Origin: Radicibacter daui
GTDB lineage: Bacteria > Pseudomonadota > Alphaproteobacteria > Radicibacterales > Radicibacteraceae
Assembly (NCBI GenBank): GCA_030657355.1
Contig: CP131056.1
Location: forward strand, 2,996,501-3,060,500
Length of the DNA: 64,000 nucleotides
Direction of reading: 5' to 3'
Part shown: positions 1 through 9,807 of the stretch, piece by piece
How the letters are laid out: every line of letters starts with the position of its first letter
How positions within the stretch are numbered: position 1 is the first letter of the stretch
Notes under the pieces: generated by a model
Seen by the model: the letters and a program-made list of their open reading frames with translations, nothing else
Databases searched by the model: none
What the model was told of the DNA's origin: nothing
Translations under genes and position numbers: made by a program

Positions 1-24
1 CGAGGCCGCCTGACAGATCGACAC

Positions 25-59
25 AAACAAAAAACGGGCGGCCCTAGAGAGCCGCCCGT
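25..59 (-). terminator. Rho-independent terminator of katG
   Basis: A 9-bp perfect stem (ACGGGCGGC at 34-42 with GCCGCCCGT at 51-59) encloses an 8-base loop. Read on the minus strand it is followed by a T-rich run (complement of the A run at 25-33). It lies just past the katG stop codon. Confidence 0.8.
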
Positions 60-83
60 CTCTTTTCATCCGTCCGCTCTCGA

Positions 84-2396
<2,313 letters not shown>

Positions 2397-2571
2397 TCAG
2401 GAAGCGACCACGCGGCCACATTTCGTCCAAGCCATGGGCCTTGCGGTGTTGCGCAGCATCTCCGGCCACCCGCGAGGGGGGCAAAGGCAACCGGCGCTGC
2501 ACTTCTTCACCGCGAGGAGAAGGCTATCAAAGCCGCATGATTAGATTAAGTTGTGTTTTCTGATTGTATCG

Positions 2572-2586
2572 ATAAGCTCCGATTAT
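2572..2586. promoter_or_regulatory. candidate OxyR dyad over the oxyR start codon
   Basis: In the 287-bp katG/oxyR intergenic region there is an inverted repeat ATAA-N7-TTAT (2572-2575 and 2583-2586) whose right arm overlaps the oxyR ATG at 2585. It has the T-N11-A form of LysR-family sites. The same register is seen at the second oxyR (45784-45820). The other half of a tandem OxyR site, expected at 2550-2564, is poorly matched. The flanking stretch 2538-2590 is AT-rich compared with its surroundings and probably carries both promoters. Confidence 0.4.
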
Positions 2587-3508
2587 GATCAATCTGACCC
2601 TAAAGCAGATGCGCTATGTCGAGGCGCTGGCGCAGCATGGCCATTTCGGCCGGGCGGCAGATGCCTGCGCCATCTCGCAGCCCGCGCTTTCCATGCAGGT
2701 CAAGGAACTGGAAGAAGCGCTGGGCACCGAGCTTTTCGAGCGCGGGCCGCGCCAGGTGCGCCTTACCAGCTTCGGGGAAGAATTCGTCGAGCGGGCGCGC
2801 GAGATCCTGCGCTCTGTCGACGCACTCGGCGATCTGGCGCGCGCCTCCCGCGACCGGCTGGTGGGGCGCCTTCGCATCGGCATCATCCCCACGGTCGCGC
2901 CCTATCTGCTGCCCACTATCGTCGGCAACCTCACCCGCGTGAACGGCGCGCTCGACATCCATGTGCGCGAGACGCTGACACCCCGCCTGATCCAGGAATT
3001 GCAGGAAGGCCGGCTGGATACAGCCATCGTCGCCCTGCCCGTCTCCGAACCCGCGCTGACGGAAGTCGCCCTCTTTACCGAAAACTTCGTGCTGGTCCGC
3101 CCGGGAGAAGAAGAGGGCAAACCGGTGCCGGCGCCGGAAAAGCTACGCGAGATGCGCCTTTTGCTGCTGGAGGAAGGCCACTGCTTTCGCGATCAGGCGC
3201 TGGCCTTCTGCAACATGCAGTCAGCCGCCCCGCGCGAGATCCTTGATGGCAGCTCGCTCTCCACACTGGTGCAAATGGTGGGCGCCGGCCTTGGCATCAC
3301 CCTCATCCCGGAAATGGCCCTCGGGGTTGAAACCCGCTCGGCCGCCGTTTCAATTGCCCGGTTCGGCGAGCCGCAGCCCTCACGCACCATCGGCATGATC
3401 TGGCGCAGCTCAAGCCCGCTCTCCAAGCAGCTGATGCAGATTGCCGAAATGGTAAAGCTGTCGGCCGAAAGTCTGAGTGCCGGCCGCCTGGCGGCTGCCG
3501 GAGCCTGA
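2585..3508 (+). CDS. oxyR: hydrogen-peroxide regulator OxyR (copy 1)
   Basis: LysR-family activator, 307 aa. The N-terminal winged HTH (residues 1-60, LTLKQMRYVEALAQHGHFGR) is followed by the substrate/redox domain. The OxyR redox motif is intact: GHCFRDQALAFC holds Cys200 and Cys209, matching the Cys199/Cys208 disulfide pair of E. coli OxyR in spacing and context. It is divergent from katG, which it very probably activates after oxidation by peroxide. A second OxyR at 45819 has the same cysteines. A dyad over its start codon suggests autorepression. Confidence 0.93.
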   Translation: MINLTLKQMRYVEALAQHGHFGRAADACAISQPALSMQVKELEEALGTELFERGPRQVRLTSFGEEFVERAREILRSVDALGDLARASRDRLVGRLRIGIIPTVAPYLLPTIVGNLTRVNGALDIHVRETLTPRLIQELQEGRLDTAIVALPVSEPALTEVALFTENFVLVRPGEEEGKPVPAPEKLREMRLLLLEEGHCFRDQALAFCNMQSAAPREILDGSSLSTLVQMVGAGLGITLIPEMALGVETRSAAVSIARFGEPQPSRTIGMIWRSSSPLSKQLMQIAEMVKLSAESLSAGRLAAAGA

Positions 3509-3620
3509 AAAGCCGGGATCGATTTCGCCGCCTCTTCCCTTATTCCAAAGGGGCCATTGCTAAATGCGAGGTGCCCCTCCTTCAGGAAAGCAGGCGTAAA
3601 AGCGGGGTCGGGCAGCAACA

Positions 3621-4304
3621 ATGAGGCTGATGAGCTGGAATATCCATGGCGGCATCGGCCCCGACGCCGTGTTCGACATCGACCGTATCGCCGCCCTTAT
3701 CGAACGCCACGCCCCCGATATCGTCGCCCTGCAGGAAGTGGACACGCGCGAGCGCGGGCCGCAGGCCATCGCCCGGCTGCACCGCATCTATGACCCCACC
3801 ACCGGCCATCATGCCGAGGCGCATACCATGACCGGCAAGGAGGGTGCGTTCGGTACCGTGGTCTTCAGCCGCTGGCCGCTTTCCGGTACGGTCAAACACG
3901 ATATCAGCCATGGTACCCGGGAGCCGCGCATCGCGCTGGAGACAACGGTCGAAACGCCGTCCGGGCCGCTGCACCTCATCGCCGTCCATCTCGGCCTTGC
4001 GCTCGCCGAACGCAGCCGGCAGGCCGCGCATATCCGGGATATCCTTCAGGGCCGCTCCGGCCAGGCCACCGTCGCCCTTGGCGATTTCAACGAATGGCTG
4101 CCCTTCGGCGCGGTGCAACGGGTCATGGGCCGCCTGCTGCCGGTGCAGGTGCGCCTCGCTACCTTCCCCGCCGGGATGCCGTTCCTCAGCCTCGACCGCA
4201 TCTATTGCGCCCGCGGGCTGGACATCACCGCCCGCTGGACCGATGGCGAGGCCCGGCACTGTTCCGACCACCTGCCGGTCATTGCCGATATCCGCCCCGG
4301 CTGA
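3621..4304 (+). CDS. endonuclease/exonuclease/phosphatase (EEP) family protein
   Basis: 227-aa metal-dependent hydrolase of the EEP superfamily (nuclease, sphingomyelinase and phosphatase fold). Family motifs appear in order: MSWNIHGG near the N-terminus (metal-binding Asn), LQEVDTRERG (metal-binding Glu), GDFNEW (catalytic Asp/Asn) and CSDHLPVIADI (catalytic His). No signal peptide or membrane segment is evident, so it should be cytoplasmic. The substrate cannot be read from sequence; small stand-alone members include DNA-repair-like nucleases and lipid or nucleotide phosphatases. It follows oxyR by 112 bp on the same strand but need not share its role. Confidence 0.8.
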   Translation: MRLMSWNIHGGIGPDAVFDIDRIAALIERHAPDIVALQEVDTRERGPQAIARLHRIYDPTTGHHAEAHTMTGKEGAFGTVVFSRWPLSGTVKHDISHGTREPRIALETTVETPSGPLHLIAVHLGLALAERSRQAAHIRDILQGRSGQATVALGDFNEWLPFGAVQRVMGRLLPVQVRLATFPAGMPFLSLDRIYCARGLDITARWTDGEARHCSDHLPVIADIRPG

Positions 4305-4338
4305 GGGATATCGGCCATGACCAAAGACAGTGGCAGCG

Positions 4339-5169
4339 TCAGTCGAGGAAGAAATCCGGCACCAGCGGTGCGCCCGGCGTGACCGCATAACCGGAAAGAT
4401 CGGTGACGCCGGCCTTTGCCAGCACCTCGTCATCGATGAGGAACTGGCCGGTCAGCTCACGGCTCGGGCGGGTCAGCACCCAGTGGGCGGCATCGGCCAG
4501 AATATCCGGCGTGCGGCAATTCTCCGGCGCCACCCCGCCGGGCGCCACCGCGGCCAGCATGCGCAGCGCCGCCGTATCGATAGCGGTGCGCGGCCACAGG
4601 GCGTTGACGGCAACGCCCTTCTCCCGGAACTCCTCCGCCATGCCCAGCACGCACATGCTCATGCCATACTTGGCCATGGTGTAGGCGACATGGTCCTTAA
4701 ACCAGCGCGGATTCATGTTGAGCGGCGGCGACAGGGTCAGGATATGCGGGTTTTCCGCCTTTAAAAGGTGCGGCAGGCAGGCCTGCGAGCAGGCGAAGGT
4801 GCCACGTACATTGACGGAGAACATGAGATCGAAACGCCGCATCGGCGTCTCAAGCGTGCCGGTCAGATTGATGGCGGAAGCGTTGTTGATGAGAATATCG
4901 ATGCCGCCGAAGGCCTCCACCGTCTGCGCCACAGCAGCGGCGATCTGGCCCTCTTCGCGGATATCGACCATCAGCGCCAGCGCCTTGCCGCCGGCTGCCT
5001 CGATCTCCGCCGCCACCGAATGGATGGTGCCAGGAAGGCGCGGATTTTCCTCCGCCGTCTTGGCGGCAATGGCGATATTGGCGCCGTCGCGGGCGGCGCG
5101 CAGGGCAATTGCCCGGCCGATGCCGCGGCTTGCGCCGGTGATGAAGAGGGTGCGTCCCTTGAGGCTCAT
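4339..5169 (-). CDS. SDR family oxidoreductase (HSDL2-like)
   Basis: 276-aa short-chain dehydrogenase/reductase. It shows the nucleotide-binding glycine motif TGASRGIGRA at residues 11-20, NNAS at about 91-94, a catalytic-Ser region TLSPPL and an intact YTMAK (YxxxK). The wording of the central region (PRWFKDHVAYTMAKYGMS) resembles hydroxysteroid dehydrogenase-like 2 proteins, but the sterol-carrier domain of the animal proteins is absent. GGGAGA stands before the ATG. It lies 82 bp downstream of a crotonase gene on the same strand, so the two may form a short acyl-CoA or lipid-modifying unit. The exact substrate is unknown. Confidence 0.85.
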   Translation of the reverse strand: MSLKGRTLFITGASRGIGRAIALRAARDGANIAIAAKTAEENPRLPGTIHSVAAEIEAAGGKALALMVDIREEGQIAAAVAQTVEAFGGIDILINNASAINLTGTLETPMRRFDLMFSVNVRGTFACSQACLPHLLKAENPHILTLSPPLNMNPRWFKDHVAYTMAKYGMSMCVLGMAEEFREKGVAVNALWPRTAIDTAALRMLAAVAPGGVAPENCRTPDILADAAHWVLTRPSRELTGQFLIDDEVLAKAGVTDLSGYAVTPGAPLVPDFFLD

Positions 5170-5251
5170 ATCGTCTCCCTGATCCCGCCTCTGCGCCCGG
5201 CCCGGGCCACTGGCGGGTTTGTCTGTTTATTCTGCGTCCGCTTTCCGGCGA

Positions 5252-6049
5252 TCAGCCGAAAACGGGTTTGCGCTTGGCAAGAAAGGCGGCAACGCCTTCG
5301 GCAAAATCAGCCTCGCCGGCGAGGGCCACGAAGGAACCGGCCTCGGCATCCAGCTGTGCCGCCAGCCCGTTTTCAGCGCTTTGCGCCATCAGGGCCTTGA
5401 GGCGGCGCTGCGCCCCGGCCGGCCCGGCGGCGATCCGCATGGCAAGACCGTGCGCCTCATCCACCAGCCGGTCCGCCGGCACTACCCGGTTGACGAGCCC
5501 GATGGAAAGCGCCGTTGCCGCATCGAAGCGGTCCGCCAGCAGCAAAAGCTCCATGGCCCGGCGATGGCCGACAAGCCGCGGCAACAGCCAGCTCATGCCG
5601 CCATCGGGCGTCAGGCCAATCTGCCGGTAGGCCGTGGTCAGCACCGTGCCTTCGGCCGCCAGCGCCAGATCCGCCCCGGCCATCAGGCTGACGCCAAAGC
5701 CGGCGACGGCGCCGTGAAGCGCGGCCACCACCGGCACCGGCAGGCGGGCAAAAGCGAGGGCGAAATCCTGCGCTGCCTTGAGAAATCCCGTAAAGCGCTC
5801 GTCGCGCTCCTCCGCCGGCAGGTTGAGAGCAGCGGCAAAACTCGCGATATCGCCGCCCGCCATAAAGGCATCCCCTGCCCCGCGCAGCACCACAGCCCGC
5901 ACGGCATTGTCGGCGGTTATCTCAGCCACCGCCGCCTGCAGGCCTGCCAGCATCGTCTGGTCAAGCGCGTTGAGCCGGGCGGGGCGATTGAGCACGATCT
6001 CGGTAACGGCACCCAGCCGCTCGATGAGAACCGGCTTGCTGTCGCTCAT
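5252..6049 (-). CDS. enoyl-CoA hydratase/isomerase family protein
   Basis: 265-aa crotonase-fold protein acting on acyl-CoA thioesters. Visible features are NRPARLNALD near the N-terminus, the oxyanion-hole segment GAGDAFMAGGDI and the AVAGFGVSLMAGADL helix. The second catalytic position reads TPDGGMSWLLPRLVG, where classical hydratases have Glu. The Asp form, followed by SWLLPRLVG, is typical of isomerase-type members such as PaaG, so isomerisation is as likely as hydration. GGAGG precedes the ATG. It probably starts a two-gene unit with the SDR downstream. Confidence 0.85.
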   Translation of the reverse strand: MSDSKPVLIERLGAVTEIVLNRPARLNALDQTMLAGLQAAVAEITADNAVRAVVLRGAGDAFMAGGDIASFAAALNLPAEERDERFTGFLKAAQDFALAFARLPVPVVAALHGAVAGFGVSLMAGADLALAAEGTVLTTAYRQIGLTPDGGMSWLLPRLVGHRRAMELLLLADRFDAATALSIGLVNRVVPADRLVDEAHGLAMRIAAGPAGAQRRLKALMAQSAENGLAAQLDAEAGSFVALAGEADFAEGVAAFLAKRKPVFG

Positions 6050-6168
6050 GGGTTTTGTTCCTCCCGGTGTTTTCAGCGGTCCATTCAGCGTTCCACCCCG
6101 TCAGAATTTGGCAGGAGAGAAAACAGATAGACTTCTAAGTATTCTGATAACACGGGGAAGCAACACTC

Positions 6169-6197
6169 CGCCAGCCCGCTGATAGAACGGGCTGGCG
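6169..6197 (-). terminator. hairpin after the M16 peptidase pair
   Basis: A perfect 10-bp stem CGCCAGCCCG / CGGGCTGGCG encloses a 9-base loop 17 bp beyond the M16 stop codon. The following minus-strand sequence (GAGTGTTGCTTCC) is only mildly T-rich, so this is a weak intrinsic terminator or an mRNA 3'-end stabiliser. Confidence 0.5.
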
Positions 6198-6213
6198 GCG
6201 CGGTGATCTGAGG

Positions 6214-7563
6214 TCAGTTAAACGCCGCCTGAGGCTCCACCTTCTCGGCATCATCCAGCCCCTGGGGGGCGCCGGCGGCGACGATGACGAGGGATTTTTC
6301 GTCCAGCAGGCGCTTGGCCACGCGTCGGGCATCCGCCAGTGTTACCGCCGAGATGATCTGCTGGCGCTTGTCCATGTAATTAATGCCGAGATCATAGATC
6401 TGCATCGAGACAAGAAAACTGGACATGGCCCCGCTGGTGGCGACCTTCAGCGGAAAATTGCCGCTGAGATAGGTCTTGGCGTCATCCAGCTCGGCCTCGG
6501 TCGGGCCCTTGTCTGCCATCTCCTGCCACACCTGTTTCAGCAGCTTGACCGCCTCCCCCGCCCCGGCATTTACCACCTGCGAGCCGCCGGAGATGATGCC
6601 GCTGTCGGCATAGGGCACCAGCCCGGTGCCAATGCCGTAGGTGAGGCCCCGCTTCTCGCGGATTTCGCTCGTCAGCCGGGAGGTAAAACCGCCGCCGCCA
6701 AGGATGCGGTTAACCAGCGTGGCGGTGATGAAATCCGGATCGGCGCGGGTGATGCCCGGCTGGCCGAAGACGAGCGTCGTCTGCTTCTCGTCCATCTCGG
6801 CCACCTTGAGGCTGCCCTGCCCGTGGAAAACCGGCGCCGGCACCCTTGGAAGCGTGCTCTTTTCCGGCAGATCGCCAAAGAGCCGGTCGAGCATCGGCCC
6901 GAGTTCAGCCGCGGTAATATCCCCGGTCACACCCACCACCAGCCGGTCGCGCGTCAGCGCCGCGCGCATCCAGCCGCGCAGATCGTCCGGTGTCAGTGCG
7001 GTGAGGCTGGCCTCCGTGCCTTCCAGCGGGCGGGCATAGGGATGATCGCCATAAACGGTGCGCTCCCAAAGCCGCCCGGCCACCTCGCCGGGGTCGGTCA
7101 CCTCGTCGCGGATACCGGAGAGCACCTGCTGCTTGATGCGGGCCACCGGCTCTGCATCAAAGCGCGGGCTGGTGAGCGCCATATGGACAAGCTCGATGGC
7201 ACGGTCGCGGTGCGCCGTCAGCGTCTTGAAGCCGACGGTGAAATAATCCTCCGCCGCATCGGCGGAAAAACGCACCGCCGCATCTTCCAGCGCATCCTGG
7301 AAGGCCTCGCTCGAAAGATCGCCGGCGCCCTCGTCCATCAGGCCGGAAAGCAGCCAGGAAAGCCCCTCCTTGCCTTCCGGATCGGTTGCCGCGCCGCCGC
7401 GCCAGGCAACAGAGACGGCCATCAGCGGCTGGCTGTGATCTTCCACCAGCCAGGCGGTCAGCCCGCCCGGGCTCTTGACCTGCTGCACCTCGGTAGCCCA
7501 GGCGGCCGGCGCCAGAAGCAGCAGGGCGCAGGCAAACAGCAGACTTTGCGCAAGGCGGCTCAT
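6214..7563 (-). CDS. M16 family peptidase-like protein lacking the zinc motif
   Basis: 449-aa periplasmic-type protein with an N-terminal signal peptide (hydrophobic residues 6-22, cleavage after AWA). It has the pitrilysin/M16 fold, but the position of the HxxEH zinc site reads WLLSGLMDEG, so it should be catalytically inactive. In paired bacterial M16 proteins such a subunit partners an active one. Its start overlaps the stop of the active M16 gene by ATGA (7560-7563), implying translational coupling and a heterodimer. Later conserved M16 features (GLTYGIGTG) are present. Confidence 0.88.
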   Translation of the reverse strand: MSRLAQSLLFACALLLLAPAAWATEVQQVKSPGGLTAWLVEDHSQPLMAVSVAWRGGAATDPEGKEGLSWLLSGLMDEGAGDLSSEAFQDALEDAAVRFSADAAEDYFTVGFKTLTAHRDRAIELVHMALTSPRFDAEPVARIKQQVLSGIRDEVTDPGEVAGRLWERTVYGDHPYARPLEGTEASLTALTPDDLRGWMRAALTRDRLVVGVTGDITAAELGPMLDRLFGDLPEKSTLPRVPAPVFHGQGSLKVAEMDEKQTTLVFGQPGITRADPDFITATLVNRILGGGGFTSRLTSEIREKRGLTYGIGTGLVPYADSGIISGGSQVVNAGAGEAVKLLKQVWQEMADKGPTEAELDDAKTYLSGNFPLKVATSGAMSSFLVSMQIYDLGINYMDKRQQIISAVTLADARRVAKRLLDEKSLVIVAAGAPQGLDDAEKVEPQAAFN

Positions 7564-9032
7564 CGCAGGCTCTCCTCGGGCGAAATATCCCCCGCTGTGG
7601 GCATCACCGGCGCAGCGCCGGGTTTGGGGGCCAGAATGGCGGTCACGGAATGGTTCTTGTCTAGGACGGCGCGCGCCGCCTCATTCACCTCAGCGGCGGT
7701 AACGGCGGCAATATCGGCCGGCCAGTTCTCCACCTCGTCGATGGTGCCGCCGCTTGCCAGCGTCTCGCCAAACAGCTGGGCCGGGCCCTGTACGCTGTCA
7801 GCCGCATAGACAGACTGGTCGATGAGGTGCCGTTTGGCTCGCTCCACCTCCTCGTCGCTCACCCCGTCCTTCAGCAATTTGTCGAGTTCGCCATCGAGGG
7901 CCTTTTCGGCATCGGCAATGTCCTTGTCCGGCGCCGCGACGACATAGACGCCAAGCGTACCGAGATCGAGCCGTGTTTCGCTGTAATAGAAGCCGGCGGA
8001 GTTGGCGATGTGCTGGTCGATTACCAGCGCGCGGTAGAGGCGCCCGGTGCCGCCGCCCATGATCTCGGAGAGCACCTGGAGCGGTGCATCATACCTGACC
8101 CCGTCCTTGATCCAGGCCGGCGAGGTTGTGTGGCTCGGCGCCAGATAGGTGCGCGACAGCGAGGTGAGCGTCACGCGCGGATCCTCGCGCTCCACCCGGC
8201 GCGGGGCCTCGACCACCGGCTCGGCAAGGCGCTTTCGCTCCGGCACATCGCGGCGCGGGATGGGGCCATAATATTTGCCGGCCAGCGTGCGCACCTGATC
8301 CGGCGTCACATCGCCATAAACCACAAGGATGGCGTTATTGGGCGCGTACCAGCGCTGATAGAAGGCGCGCGCATCGGCAACGCTCAAACCGGCCACCTCC
8401 TCCGGCCAGCCGATGGTGGGCGTGCCATAGGGGTGATGGAGAAAGAGCGTGCCGTTCGCCACCTCGCGCAGCAATGCGCCGGGGCTGGCATCGATGCGCT
8501 GGCGGCGCTCGTTCAGCACCACCTTCAGCTCCGGCACCGCCTCCTCGTCCGGAATGGCGAGGTTTTGCATGCGGTCGGCTTCCAGCCGCATGACCAGCGC
8601 CAGCCGGTCGGCGGAAACATTCTGGTAGAAGGCGGTATAGTCTTCGGTGGTGAATGCATTTTCATCCCCGCCATTGCGGGCGACGATGGCGGAGAACTCG
8701 CCGGACTTCACATCCTTCGTGCCCTTGAACATCAGGTGCTCAAGGTAATGGGCAAGACCGCTCTTGCCGACAGGATCGTCCGCGGCGCCCACCTTGTACC
8801 AGACCATGTGGCTGACGACCGGCGCACGGTGGTTCTCGATCACCACGACCTGAAGGCCGTTATCGAGCGTAAAGCTGGTGGGATGGAAAAGGCCGGCGAC
8901 AACGGCGGGCGCAGTCGTCGCCGCAAGCGCGGGGCCTGCCCCCAGCGCCGGGGGCAAGGTTGACGCTCCGGCTGCCAGTGCCAGCGTCAGCGCATAAAGG
9001 CTGCTCCTCAAACGGGGCCGGCCAGCTCGCAT
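7560..9032 (-). CDS. M16 family zinc metallopeptidase (active subunit)
   Basis: 490-aa secreted or periplasmic zinc peptidase. It shows the inverted zinc motif HYLEH inside SGLAHYLEHLMFKGT, with the distal zinc-ligand region carrying Glu residues in MRLEADRM. An N-terminal signal-like hydrophobic segment follows MRAGRPRLRSS. The ATG at 9032 is chosen over an upstream in-frame ATG because the extra 107 residues are low-complexity and unlike the family, and GGAAG lies upstream of 9032. It is the first gene of a coupled pair with the non-catalytic M16 subunit, like processing-peptidase pairs found in many proteobacteria. Confidence 0.92.
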   Translation of the reverse strand: MRAGRPRLRSSLYALTLALAAGASTLPPALGAGPALAATTAPAVVAGLFHPTSFTLDNGLQVVVIENHRAPVVSHMVWYKVGAADDPVGKSGLAHYLEHLMFKGTKDVKSGEFSAIVARNGGDENAFTTEDYTAFYQNVSADRLALVMRLEADRMQNLAIPDEEAVPELKVVLNERRQRIDASPGALLREVANGTLFLHHPYGTPTIGWPEEVAGLSVADARAFYQRWYAPNNAILVVYGDVTPDQVRTLAGKYYGPIPRRDVPERKRLAEPVVEAPRRVEREDPRVTLTSLSRTYLAPSHTTSPAWIKDGVRYDAPLQVLSEIMGGGTGRLYRALVIDQHIANSAGFYYSETRLDLGTLGVYVVAAPDKDIADAEKALDGELDKLLKDGVSDEEVERAKRHLIDQSVYAADSVQGPAQLFGETLASGGTIDEVENWPADIAAVTAAEVNEAARAVLDKNHSVTAILAPKPGAAPVMPTAGDISPEESLR

Positions 9033-9221
9033 CCTGCTCTTCCTTTTTTCACAAAATCCCGACGGGGCCTGAAGGCGATGTGGCCGTTCTTTGGGGCGAT
9101 GGCAAGGCAGAAAGCCGTCGCACCCGGGCTGTTGCTGATCACAATAGAGTGACGCTTGCCTTGGCCCGCGCCGGCAGCCACTCTCCCGCGCCGTGAAGGA
9201 AGAAGGAATGGACCCGCGACA

Positions 9222-9800
9222 ATGATCTGGCTGCTGCGCCATGGCGAGACGGAGTGGAATATCGAAGGGCGTTATCAGGGCGCCCTCGACAGCGCGCTGA
9301 CCGCCACCGGGCGCGCGCAGGCAGAGGCTATGGGGGTCTGCCTTGCCCGCCACCTAGCCGGCTCCGCCATCCTGCCGGAACGCGCGCTCATGAGCCCGCT
9401 GGGGCGCACCCGGGCCACGGCCGGGCACATCGCCCGCTTTCTGCCCCCCACCCTCAGCTTTGCCGAAGACCCCGCCCTGCGCGAGGTCAGCGGCGGCTCG
9501 TGGGACGGGCTGACCCAGGGGGAGATCGAAGCTGAATTTCCTGGCGTTCTCGCGGGCAGCGGCCCTTATGACTGGTTTTTCCGCACCCCCGATGGCGAGG
9601 GGCTGGAAGCCGCCCTCGCCCGCGCCGAGGCGTGGCTTTCAGCTGTCACGGCGCCAACGCTTGCCCTTTCCCACGGCCTCTTCGGGCGCCTGATCCGCGG
9701 GCTCTATCTCGGCCTTTCCCGGCAGGAAATGCTGGAACTGCCGATGCCGCAGGACGGGTTTTATCTGCTGGCGGACGGCAAGGCCGAGTTCATAGGCTGA
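9222..9800 (+). CDS. histidine phosphatase family protein
   Basis: 192-aa phosphoglycerate-mutase-like phosphatase. The catalytic motif LLRHGETEWN (RHG, phospho-His acceptor) begins at residue 4 and the second catalytic His lies in ALSHGLFGR. The central Glu-rich loop (LREVSGGSWDGL) matches cofactor-independent phosphatases of this fold. The ATG at 9222 places the RHG motif at the usual N-terminal distance; AAGGA lies about 15-20 bases upstream. It converges on malQ, leaving only 7 bp between stops. The substrate is unknown; the branch includes sugar-phosphate and alpha-ribazole phosphatases. Confidence 0.85.
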   Translation: MIWLLRHGETEWNIEGRYQGALDSALTATGRAQAEAMGVCLARHLAGSAILPERALMSPLGRTRATAGHIARFLPPTLSFAEDPALREVSGGSWDGLTQGEIEAEFPGVLAGSGPYDWFFRTPDGEGLEAALARAEAWLSAVTAPTLALSHGLFGRLIRGLYLGLSRQEMLELPMPQDGFYLLADGKAEFIG

Positions 9801-9807
9801 GCAAGGC

